Below, piece by piece: positions 36,345-44,073 of a stretch of 64,000 bases of DNA (the stretch's first letter is position 1; each line of letters begins with the position of its first letter). The DNA lies in contig NZ_JAHPIV010000005.1 of the NCBI RefSeq assembly GCF_019039105.1, positions 62,001 to 126,000 of the forward strand. The letters run 5' to 3'. The DNA comes from Desertibacillus haloalkaliphilus (GTDB lineage: Bacteria; Bacillota; Bacilli; Bacillales; KJ1-10-99). Under the pieces are notes generated by a model, which was not told the origin of the DNA, made no database searches, and saw only the letters and a program-made list of their open reading frames with translations. A program made the translations under genes and the position numbers.

Positions 36345-37613
36345 ATGGGGATTATACAGGATTTATTAAAAGATATACCAGTACCTAAAATGGCAAAAGT
36401 AAAGCAAACGTTTTCAGCTGATAAAGTGGAAGACTTTGAAGCGACGCTAGAAGCCGAGCTAAATAGGGAAGACATTAAGAAAAACGTAAAGCCAGGGATG
36501 GAAATCGCTGTAGCCGTTGGGAGTCGAGGGCTAGATCGCCTCGTCGATATGACCGCGATAACTGTAAGGTTTTTGCAACAATTGGGGGCGAGACCATTTA
36601 TCGTTCCGTGTATGGGAAGTCATGGAGGGGCTACTGACGAAGGCCAAAAAGCGGTACTCGAACATTTAGGAGTAACTGAAGAAAACGTAAATGCAGAAAT
36701 CCGCTCTTCGATGGAAGTGATTAAAATTGCCCAACTAGACAATGGGTTACCGGTTTATGTTGACAAGATCGCTTCTGAAGCAGATGGGATTGTTGTCATT
36801 AACCGTGTGAAGCCTCACACAGCATTCCGCGGACCTGTGGAAAGTGGAATCATGAAAATGATTAGCATTGGTTTAGGGAAACAAAAGGGTGCTGAAGCAT
36901 GTCATCAGCTTGGGTTTAAGCATATGCATGAATTTGTTCCAGAGATGGCAAGGGTCATTATGGACAATATGCCGATTATATTTGCTGTCGCATCGGTTGA
37001 GAATGCTTTTGATAAAGTGGCAAAAATTGAAGCGCTTCTTCCAGAAGAAGTTGAACAAAGAGAAACTGAACTACAAACGTTAGCTAAAAAGCTGTTACCT
37101 CGGATTCACTTTGATAAGATTGATGTCCTTGTGATTGATAAGATTGGAAAAAATATCAGTGGTGACGGTATGGACCCGAATATTACCGGTCGTTATCCAA
37201 CCCCTTATCCGCACGGGGGACCAGATGTAACAAAGATGGTCGTGCTCGATTTAACAGACGAAACGGAAGGTAATGCAAATGGGGTAGGTACGTCAGATTT
37301 CACAACACAGCGCCTCGTTGATAAGATGGATCGGGAAACGACGTATGCCAATGGCTTAACGTCTACCGTTGTCAAACCAACCCATATCTCAACGACATTG
37401 GCAAATGATGAGTTAGCAATTAAAGCAGCGGTTAAAACATGCAACATTTTAGATTTTACGAAAGTTAAGATGGTCCGTATTAAAAATACATTAGAGTTAA
37501 GTGAAATTGAAGTGTCTGAAGCGTTCCTTGAAGACGTAAACTCCAACTCAAATACGGAACAAATTTCTGATTTGTACGAGCTTGATTTTGATGAAAGTGG
37601 AAATTTATTTTAA
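36345..37613 (+). CDS. LarA-family nickel-pincer hydroxyacid racemase/epimerase (candidate D-mannonate/D-gluconate 2-epimerase)
   Basis: This DUF2088-type protein of about 422 residues racemises or epimerises an alpha-hydroxyacid by hydride transfer to the nickel-pincer cofactor. H93 (in GSHGG) and H158 (in RVKPHT) match the catalytic histidines H108 and H174 of L. plantarum LarA. K171 and H187 are spaced 16 apart like its cofactor-binding K184 and Ni ligand H200. The ATG at 36345 follows GGAG; an ATG 51 bases upstream lacks one. LarA homologues are known for lactate, malate, phenyllactate and gluconate. Being next to a fructuronate-reductase-like SDR and a gluconokinase, a C2 epimerase of mannonate and gluconate is inferred. 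Confidence 0.9.
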   Translation: MGIIQDLLKDIPVPKMAKVKQTFSADKVEDFEATLEAELNREDIKKNVKPGMEIAVAVGSRGLDRLVDMTAITVRFLQQLGARPFIVPCMGSHGGATDEGQKAVLEHLGVTEENVNAEIRSSMEVIKIAQLDNGLPVYVDKIASEADGIVVINRVKPHTAFRGPVESGIMKMISIGLGKQKGAEACHQLGFKHMHEFVPEMARVIMDNMPIIFAVASVENAFDKVAKIEALLPEEVEQRETELQTLAKKLLPRIHFDKIDVLVIDKIGKNISGDGMDPNITGRYPTPYPHGGPDVTKMVVLDLTDETEGNANGVGTSDFTTQRLVDKMDRETTYANGLTSTVVKPTHISTTLANDELAIKAAVKTCNILDFTKVKMVRIKNTLELSEIEVSEAFLEDVNSNSNTEQISDLYELDFDESGNLF

Positions 37614-37646
37614 ACCATATGAATATTAATTAGGGGGAGAGTATAA

Positions 37647-38417
37647 ATGAGTAAATTATTTGACTTAACGGGGAAAGTAGCAGTAGCACTAGGTGGAAAT
37701 GGCGTACTTGGAAGTTCGATGGCAAAAGGGTTAGCAGAACACGGTGCGAAAGTGGCAATTGTTGGGCGTAACTTAGAAAAGGCAGAGGCTGTTGTCAAAG
37801 AAATTGAAGAAAATGGGGGCACTGCAAAAGCATTTAAAGGAGATGTTAGTTCTCGTCAATCGGTTGAAGAGTTAGCTAATGAAATTGAAGCTTGGGCAGG
37901 TGGCTGGGATATTCTCCTGAACGCTCCTGGTAAAAATAGTCCTACACCATTTTTTGATTTAGAGATGGATGAGTGGGATGATATTATGGATGTTAACTTA
38001 AAAGGCCTTGTATTAACGACGCAAGTATTTGCAAAACGAATGATTGAGCAAGAGAGACAAGGAAGTATCATTAACATCTCATCTGTTTCTTCAACAACAC
38101 CATTATCGAAAGTGTTTACGTATTCTGCTTCAAAAGCGGGTGTCAATAATGTGACTCAATTCTTAGCAAGAGAATTTGCACCATACGGAATTCGTGTTAA
38201 TGGTATTATTCCAGGGTTCTTCCCTGCAGAACAAAATCGTAAAATCTTAAGTGAAGAGCGTGTCGCTTCAATTATGGGGCATACACCAATGGATCGATTC
38301 GGCGAGCCAGAAGAATTACAAGGAGCTGCGGTCTATTTAGCTTCTGATAAAGCTTCAGGATTTGTAACGGGTACATTCCTTCGTGTAGATGGTGGATTTG
38401 GAAGTATGACAATTTAA
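37647..38417 (+). CDS. SDR, fructuronate reductase/D-mannonate oxidoreductase-like
   Basis: The 256-residue SDR has GGNGVLGSSMA as its dinucleotide motif, NAPG in place of NNAG, a catalytic serine in NISSVSS and YSASK. The stretch PGFFPAEQNRKIL is, as I recall it, typical of the SDR-type D-mannonate oxidoreductases (B. subtilis UxuB/YjmF group). These reduce D-fructuronate to D-mannonate with NADH. Its place between the LarA homologue and larE, in a cluster that begins with uxaC, supports this step. Gluconate 5-dehydrogenase is the main alternative. Confidence 0.78.
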   Translation: MSKLFDLTGKVAVALGGNGVLGSSMAKGLAEHGAKVAIVGRNLEKAEAVVKEIEENGGTAKAFKGDVSSRQSVEELANEIEAWAGGWDILLNAPGKNSPTPFFDLEMDEWDDIMDVNLKGLVLTTQVFAKRMIEQERQGSIINISSVSSTTPLSKVFTYSASKAGVNNVTQFLAREFAPYGIRVNGIIPGFFPAEQNRKILSEERVASIMGHTPMDRFGEPEELQGAAVYLASDKASGFVTGTFLRVDGGFGSMTI

Positions 38418-38466
38418 CGGCTTAACGAGTCGACAAAGGTGAAGCCAAGGAGAGGAGAAAAAGGCT

Positions 38467-39267
38467 GTGGTACATGAGAAATATGAAAAGTTATCGTCTA
38501 TTCTCCACGATATGAAAAAGGTTGTTGTCGCTTTTTCGGGAGGGGTTGACAGTACCTTTCTTTTAAAAGCTGCTGTAGATACGTTAGGTAAAGAAAATGT
38601 GTTGGCTGTTACAGCTGACTCAGAAACATATCCAAGTAGTGAGTTGCAAGAAGCGAAAAGATTAGCTAAGTTGATTGATGTTAATCACCAAGTCATTGAG
38701 ACATCAGAATTAGCGATTCCTGGTTATACTGAAAATGACAAGAATCGTTGTTACTTCTGTAAAAATAGCTTATTTGAACACCTGATTCCGATTATGGAGG
38801 AAAAAGGGTATGAAAATGTTATTTATGGTGTGATTGCTGATGACTTAAGTGAACATCGTCCAGGTATGCAGGCAGCGAAAGAAAAAGGTGTACGTGGTCC
38901 GTTACAGGAAGCAAATCTTTTTAAAGAAGAAATCAGAGCGCTATCTCGTCAAAGCGAATTACCGACATGGGATAAACCTTCATTCGCTTGTCTTTCTTCA
39001 CGGATTGCTTATGGTGAAACGATTACTCAAGCGAAATTAACAAAGGTAGATCAATCAGAAGCTTACTTAAAATCACTAGGGATTCGCCAAGTTAGAGTGA
39101 GAACTCATGAAGAAATTGCACGGATCGAGGTTGAACCTCAAGATATGAGTGTTATTTTAGAAAATCATGATACAATTACAAAGAAGCTTCAAGACTTTGG
39201 ATATAAGTATATAACGTTAGATTTAAGCGGATATAAGAGTGGGAGCATGAATAAAGTCTTGTCATAG
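38467..39267 (+). CDS. larE: LarE, sulfur transferase for the nickel-pincer cofactor
   Basis: LarE adenylates the carboxylates of the LarB product and converts them to thiocarboxylates. The 266-residue protein has the PP-loop SGGVDST at about 24-30 and C175 in FACLSSRI, equivalent to the sacrificial C176 of L. plantarum. It also has C95 and C98 in RCYFC. The three-cysteine set matches LarE forms reported to hold a [4Fe-4S] cluster and act catalytically. The GTG start at 38467 follows AGGAGA. It is on the same unit as larA and the SDR. Confidence 0.93.
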   Translation: MVHEKYEKLSSILHDMKKVVVAFSGGVDSTFLLKAAVDTLGKENVLAVTADSETYPSSELQEAKRLAKLIDVNHQVIETSELAIPGYTENDKNRCYFCKNSLFEHLIPIMEEKGYENVIYGVIADDLSEHRPGMQAAKEKGVRGPLQEANLFKEEIRALSRQSELPTWDKPSFACLSSRIAYGETITQAKLTKVDQSEAYLKSLGIRQVRVRTHEEIARIEVEPQDMSVILENHDTITKKLQDFGYKYITLDLSGYKSGSMNKVLS

Positions 39268-39275
39268 GCTTATAT

Positions 39276-39368
39276 AAGGGGCTAAGTAAGGGGCGATCTC
39301 GGCCAAGTAACAAGTCACCACAGGTATTAGATGTGGTGAGCAGTCACTTACGAGAGAGCCCCTTTTTT
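39276..39368 (+). terminator. Structured leader/terminator between larE and gluconokinase
   Basis: AAGGGGCT at 39276-39283 pairs with AGCCCCTT at 39357-39364, followed by TTTTTT. A second AAGGGGC at 39288 could compete for the same strand. Between them CACCACA/TGTGGTG forms an inner hairpin, extended by AAGTAAC against GTCACTT. The arrangement looks like an attenuator that adjusts gluconokinase expression, but no known riboswitch or T-box motif was recognised. Confidence 0.55.
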
Positions 39369-39404
39369 GAAGAAAATATTCTGTTGATAAAGGAAGATGA
39401 AGCG

Positions 39405-40880
39405 ATGTTAAGAGAATTAGTCATTGGTCTAGACTTAGGTACAACAAGTGTAAAGGCTGTACTATTTGATCGGAATGGGACTCTTGTTTGTGAGTCAGAA
39501 CAGATGATTTCCACATATTACCCTAACCCAACATGGGTAGAACAGGATCCAGTAGAAATCGAGAAGGCATCAAGGCTGACAGTGAAGGAAGTCATGGCTA
39601 AAGGGGATGTGAAGCAAGGAGAATTACTTACGATTGGTATCTCGTGTGCGATGCATTCACTCATCTGTGTTAGTGATGATTATCAACCGTTATCGCAAAT
39701 GCTCATTTGGGCAGATGGGAGAAGTGGCAAACAAGTAGACAAGTTGAAACAAACGATTGGTAAAGATATTTACGCAAGAACAGGAACACCAATTCACCCG
39801 ATGTCTCCGTTCGTTAAGTTGTTATGGATGAAAGAAACGAACTATAAGCCTTATCAAGAGGCAACCTATTTCATGTCAATGAAGGAATTTTTATTACAAA
39901 AGTGGTTTAATCAACGTGTCGTTGATTATTCAATGGCTTCTGCTTCAGGTCTTTTCAATTTGCAAACGTACCGTTGGGATGAGGAAGCAATGGAGGCGGC
40001 AGGTGTAGGTAAGGAACAGTTATCTGACGTTGTACCTCCAACATATGTGTTAACGGGACTAAATGACGCTATAGCTGAAGAAATAGGAATCACAAGCGAT
40101 GTTCCAGTTGTTATTGGGGCTGCGGATGGCCAATTAGCGAACTTAGGTAGTGGTGCGATAGCTAAAGGCGAAGTAGCTGTTAGTGCTGGGACAAGCGGTG
40201 CGATCAGGCAAGTGATGCAAGGTGCGAAAACAAATGAAAAGCAAGAAACATTTACGTACGCATTTACAGGTGACACGGCGATCATTGGCGGAGCCACAAA
40301 TAATGGCGGGATCGCCTTACAGTGGTTGAAAGATTTATTGGCCTTTGAAGGAAGTCACGAAGAGCTACTTGAAGGTGTTGAGGATGTTGACATTGGTGCA
40401 GAAGGGGTGATCTTTCACCCCTATGTGAATGGTGAACGTGCACCGTTATGGAATCAACATGCAAAAGGTAATTTTTATGGACTAAGTATGGGGCATAAGC
40501 GAGAGCATTTAGTCAGAGCTGTACTTGAAGGAATTACGTTTAATATTTATCAAATTGGACAATCATTAGAGCAAATAGCCGGAAAGCCTACAAAGATCAG
40601 TGTGAATGGTGGATTAACGAAATCTCCTTTATGGGTGCAAATAATGGCCGATATGTTTGGGCAAGAGATCTATCTGTCGGACACACACCATAACGCTGCT
40701 TGGGGAGCGGCATGGACCGCTTTAGTTGGGATCAAAAAGGCGGACTCGCTTGAAGCGATTAAAGAAAAATTACCTAGCGAAACGGTTGTTCAACCCAATT
40801 TGGACAACCACGCGAAGTATAAAGCATTATATGAAAAATATGAGGATATCGGTACATTTTTAGCTAAAAGTTTTGAGTAA
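39405..40880 (+). CDS. gntK: Gluconokinase (FGGY family, GntK)
   Basis: The enzyme phosphorylates D-gluconate to 6-phosphogluconate. It is 491 residues from the ATG at 39405, which follows AAAGGAAG; an in-frame start 72 bases upstream would fall inside the leader hairpin. The FGGY motifs are GLDLGTTSVKAVLFD at the N-terminus, AMHSLICV and WADGRSGKQ for substrate, RTGTPIHPMSP, which I recall from Bacillus GntK, and GGLTKSPLWVQIMADMFG near the end. Its product is the substrate of GndA at 21069. Confidence 0.9.
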   Translation: MLRELVIGLDLGTTSVKAVLFDRNGTLVCESEQMISTYYPNPTWVEQDPVEIEKASRLTVKEVMAKGDVKQGELLTIGISCAMHSLICVSDDYQPLSQMLIWADGRSGKQVDKLKQTIGKDIYARTGTPIHPMSPFVKLLWMKETNYKPYQEATYFMSMKEFLLQKWFNQRVVDYSMASASGLFNLQTYRWDEEAMEAAGVGKEQLSDVVPPTYVLTGLNDAIAEEIGITSDVPVVIGAADGQLANLGSGAIAKGEVAVSAGTSGAIRQVMQGAKTNEKQETFTYAFTGDTAIIGGATNNGGIALQWLKDLLAFEGSHEELLEGVEDVDIGAEGVIFHPYVNGERAPLWNQHAKGNFYGLSMGHKREHLVRAVLEGITFNIYQIGQSLEQIAGKPTKISVNGGLTKSPLWVQIMADMFGQEIYLSDTHHNAAWGAAWTALVGIKKADSLEAIKEKLPSETVVQPNLDNHAKYKALYEKYEDIGTFLAKSFE

Positions 40881-40916
40881 TCAATTATTATTCCTATATA
40901 AAGTATAATCAGGAAA

Positions 40917-40953
40917 AGCGACCACCTTTCATGATGAAATGGTGGTCGTTTAT
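40917..40953 (+). terminator. Terminator between gluconokinase and larB
   Basis: CGACCACC and GGTGGTCG form a stem extended by partial TTTC/GAAA pairing, followed by TTTATT. Only about 50 bases separate it from larB and no promoter was seen there, so larB-larC2 may depend on readthrough. Confidence 0.65.
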
Positions 40954-40998
40954 TCCGGATCTAATGATGTTTATGTATTATGTCAATGAGGTGAGCGA

Positions 40999-41760
40999 AT
41001 GCAGGTAGAAGATATTTTAAAGCAAGTGCAACAGGGAACGATCAGTGTCGTGGAGGCAAAGGAAAAATTAGCGACCTATGAGAACTTAGGGTTTGCTAAA
41101 GTTGATCATCATCGAAAACAACGTCAAGGTTACCCTGAAATTATTTATGGTGCAGGGAAGTCTCCTGAACAAATCACTTCGATTATAGAGTCGATCAAAC
41201 AAAAGGGTAATGACGTTCTAGTCACACGAATCACAAAAGATAAAGCAGATGTCGTGTTGCAAGAACACCAGGAGTTTACGTATGATGAGGCGGCTGGAAT
41301 TTTGTATTGGAAGCAAGAACGCAAGCCCTCAGATAACGAGGAGAAGGGTTATATTGCTGTTGTTTGTGCAGGAACATCTGATTTAAAAGTAGCCGAAGAA
41401 GCAGCTGTTACTGCGGAGGTGCTCGGTAGTAACGTTCATCGTATATATGATGTAGGCGTAGCTGGTATTCATCGATTACTAGATAACATTGAGGAGATCC
41501 AGCAAGCGACTGTTACGGTTGTGATTGCGGGTATGGAAGGTGCGTTACCTAGTGTTGTTGGTGGTTTAGTTTCACATCCTGTGATTGCTGTACCGACGAG
41601 CGTAGGCTATGGCGCAAACTTTCAAGGTTTATCCGCACTGTTAACGATGTTAAATTCGTGTGCCTCGGGTATTAGTGTTGTAAATATTGATAATGGCTTT
41701 GGTGGGGCATACAATGCGGTTTTAATTGATCGTATTGCAACGAATGCCAAAAGTGAGTAG
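40999..41760 (+). CDS. larB: LarB, first enzyme of nickel-pincer cofactor synthesis
   Basis: LarB carboxylates nicotinic acid adenine dinucleotide at C5 and cleaves the phosphoanhydride. The 253-residue protein has a helical N-terminal region of about 80 residues and then a PurE-like domain with VVCAGTSDLKVAEEAA at about 118-133, VIAGMEGALPSVVGGL and AVPTSVGYG. The ATG follows GAGGTGAG. larC2 follows by 20 bases. Confidence 0.94.
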   Translation: MQVEDILKQVQQGTISVVEAKEKLATYENLGFAKVDHHRKQRQGYPEIIYGAGKSPEQITSIIESIKQKGNDVLVTRITKDKADVVLQEHQEFTYDEAAGILYWKQERKPSDNEEKGYIAVVCAGTSDLKVAEEAAVTAEVLGSNVHRIYDVGVAGIHRLLDNIEEIQQATVTVVIAGMEGALPSVVGGLVSHPVIAVPTSVGYGANFQGLSALLTMLNSCASGISVVNIDNGFGGAYNAVLIDRIATNAKSE

Positions 41761-41780
41761 GTGTTGAGAGGAGCTATTGT

Positions 41781-42245
41781 ATGTTAGATGGACCACCTAA
41801 TGAGGAACATATAGATGATCAAATGATAAAGATGGAAGTTAACCTTGATGATATATCCGGAGAATGGCTTGGGTATGTCATGGATGTGCTACTTGATGCA
41901 GGAGCAAATGATATTTTTTATACGCCCATTTATATGAAAAAAAATAGACCAGGTATTTTACTTCAGTTGCTGTGTCATCAAAACTGCATAACTAAAATGA
42001 AAGAAATATTACTGAATGAGACGACAACATTAGGGATCCGTTATTATCCGTTAACGGTTCACCGGATGGAGAGAAGGTTCATAAAGGTAAAAACAATTTG
42101 GGGAGATGTCACGGTGAAGCAAGGAATTTCATCAAATGGCGAGGTTTTTCAGAGTTCTCCGGAATTTGAAGATTGCAGGAGAATTGCCGAGCAACACCAT
42201 ATCCCTTTAAAAAAGGTATATGAACAAGTTTGGAAGCAAGTATAA
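41781..42245 (+). CDS. larC2: LarC C-terminal part (LarC2), separate gene
   Basis: The 154-residue product corresponds to the C-terminal domain of LarC: MEVNLDDISGEWLGYVMDVLLDAGANDIFYTPIYMKKNRPG near the start, then a small alpha/beta domain. LarC1 (265) plus LarC2 (154) equals the length of full LarC proteins, so the split is at the natural domain boundary. It has its own ATG and ribosome site (GAGAGGAGC) and lies 17 kb from larC1. The two products presumably assemble in trans. Confidence 0.9.
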   Translation: MLDGPPNEEHIDDQMIKMEVNLDDISGEWLGYVMDVLLDAGANDIFYTPIYMKKNRPGILLQLLCHQNCITKMKEILLNETTTLGIRYYPLTVHRMERRFIKVKTIWGDVTVKQGISSNGEVFQSSPEFEDCRRIAEQHHIPLKKVYEQVWKQV

Positions 42246-42278
42246 CGGTAAGCTAGACGTTTATTAGCAAAATGAACG

Positions 42279-42329
42279 AACAGGCTCTCGACGCTCTCAT
42301 AGAGAGCGAGTGGTGTGGCCTGTTTTTTG
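42279..42329 (+). terminator. Terminator after larC2
   Basis: AACAGGC and GCCTGTT form the base and GCTCTC/GAGAGC the top of a hairpin, followed by TTTTTT. It separates the lar genes from the ABC importer operon. Confidence 0.75.
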
Positions 42330-42441
42330 TTTGCAAGGAATGGATTTGAGACTGTCTTGTCCATCTTTTCATATTTAAAAGAATGAGAGATAATAAGTAA
42401 ATGTTATAGTTTAATCATATTTTCATAGAGGGAGTTGTGAG

Positions 42442-44040
42442 ATGAAGGCGATTTACATTGCGGGTTTATTTTTACTTGTGCTAATAATAAGTGGATGTAC
42501 AGAAACTAATGAGAATCTAGCAAATGAGCAGAATGAACGTGAAGCGAAAGCGAACGAGTTAGTTTTAGCAGTCGGTGGGGAGCCTGAGGAAGGCTTTGAT
42601 CCGACAACGGGCTGGGGACGATATGGGTCACCGTTGTTTCAAAGCACTTTGCTTGTAAGAGAACAAGACTTATCGATTACTGGTGACTTGGCAGAAGACT
42701 ATGAAGTTAGTGATGATGGACAAACGTGGACGGTCACTTTGCGTGAAGATGCCTTATTTTCCGATGGCGAGCCAGTCACTGCTGATGATGTTATTTTTAC
42801 ATTTGAGACAGCGATGGAAAGCGGCTCGATCGTTGATGTAACGATGGTTGATACAATAGAAAAACTAGATGATTTTACGGTTCAATTTTTATTAGAACAT
42901 CCGCTATCTACTTTCACGTCGCTGTTAGTGACAACGGGGATTGTTCCAAAACATGCTTATGATGAAAATTATCAAGAAACACCGATTGGTTCAGGACCTT
43001 ATCAACTCGTACAATGGGACAAAGGCCAACAATTAATTGTAAAAGAAAATCCTCATTATTATGGTGAGAAACCAAACTTTGAGAAGTTAACGTTTTTATT
43101 TTTAGCAGAAGATACGGCATTCGCAGCCGCGAGAGCCGGTGAGGTTGATGTCGTTTCTGTGCCATCTATTTTTGCAAAGGAAGACGTTCCTGGTATGGAT
43201 TTAGTCGTCCTAGATAGCGTTGATAATCGAGGAATTATGTTCCCGTTTCCCCCAGACGAGGAGACAGGCGAAGGGAACACAATTGGTAACGACGTAACAG
43301 CGGACCCGGTAATCCGAGAAGCGATCAATCAAGCGGTCGACCGCCAAGCTCTCGTTAATGGTGTTCTTGATGGTTACGGAAGCCCTGCTTATACGAATGT
43401 TGACGGACTTCCATGGTGGAATGACGAAACGGTGATCGCTGATGCAGATATGGAAGGAGCAAAAGAACTCCTTGATGCATCAGGATGGCACGAAACCGAA
43501 GATGGTATTCGTGAAAAGGAAGGTTTACGTGCTGAGTTTACCTTGTTGTATCCAGCAGATGACGTGATCAGGCAGTCACTGTCACTTGCATTTGCTGATA
43601 TGATTAAGCCACTAGGAATTGATGTAGCAACAGAAGGGAAAAGTTGGAGTGAATTGGAGTCGCTCGTACATTCTCACCCAGTTATGATGGGGTGGGGAAG
43701 TCATGATCCGATCGAAATCTATAACCTGTATCATAGTGATATGCAAGGTGAGGGTTGGTTTAATGCGAATTTCTATAATAATCAGGCGGTAGATAAATAC
43801 ATGGAACAAGCGTTGCAAGCATCAACAGAAGAAGAGGCCATTGAATATTGGCAAAAGGCACAATGGGATGGAGAGATAGGCCTGAGTGCTAAAGGTGATG
43901 CATCATGGGCTTGGCTTGTAAATCTACATCATCTCTATTTTGTAAGGGAAGGGTTGGACATAGGAGAACAGAAAATCCAACCACATGGTCATGGCTGGCC
44001 AGTTACTGACTTTATTACGCAATGGAAGTGGGTAGATTAA
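42442..44040 (+). CDS. Nickel/peptide-type ABC transporter substrate-binding lipoprotein
   Basis: This is a family-5 (Opp/Dpp/Nik) solute-binding protein of 532 residues. The lipobox LIISGC gives a lipidated Cys19. The family motif appears as GDLAEDYEVSDDGQTWTVTLREDALFSDGEPVTADDV. The C-terminus is rich in histidine (LVNLHHLYF and QPHGHGWPVTDFI). It is the first of five genes of a NikABCDE/Cnt-like importer. Nickel as ligand is inferred from family resemblance and from the adjacent lar genes; peptides or metallophores are alternatives. Confidence 0.82.
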   Translation: MKAIYIAGLFLLVLIISGCTETNENLANEQNEREAKANELVLAVGGEPEEGFDPTTGWGRYGSPLFQSTLLVREQDLSITGDLAEDYEVSDDGQTWTVTLREDALFSDGEPVTADDVIFTFETAMESGSIVDVTMVDTIEKLDDFTVQFLLEHPLSTFTSLLVTTGIVPKHAYDENYQETPIGSGPYQLVQWDKGQQLIVKENPHYYGEKPNFEKLTFLFLAEDTAFAAARAGEVDVVSVPSIFAKEDVPGMDLVVLDSVDNRGIMFPFPPDEETGEGNTIGNDVTADPVIREAINQAVDRQALVNGVLDGYGSPAYTNVDGLPWWNDETVIADADMEGAKELLDASGWHETEDGIREKEGLRAEFTLLYPADDVIRQSLSLAFADMIKPLGIDVATEGKSWSELESLVHSHPVMMGWGSHDPIEIYNLYHSDMQGEGWFNANFYNNQAVDKYMEQALQASTEEEAIEYWQKAQWDGEIGLSAKGDASWAWLVNLHHLYFVREGLDIGEQKIQPHGHGWPVTDFITQWKWVD

Positions 44041-44073
44041 TTTTTGTAAAACGATAGGAGAGTAGGGTATATA

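Noticed and set aside
39276-39368. T-box or known riboswitch before gluconokinase
   Set aside because: No AGGGTGGNACCGCG T-box sequence and no recognised aptamer core could be found.
42330-42441. NikR box or NiCo riboswitch before the nickel importer
   Set aside because: No inverted GTATGA-type NikR repeat and no NiCo aptamer pattern were recognised in the short leader.
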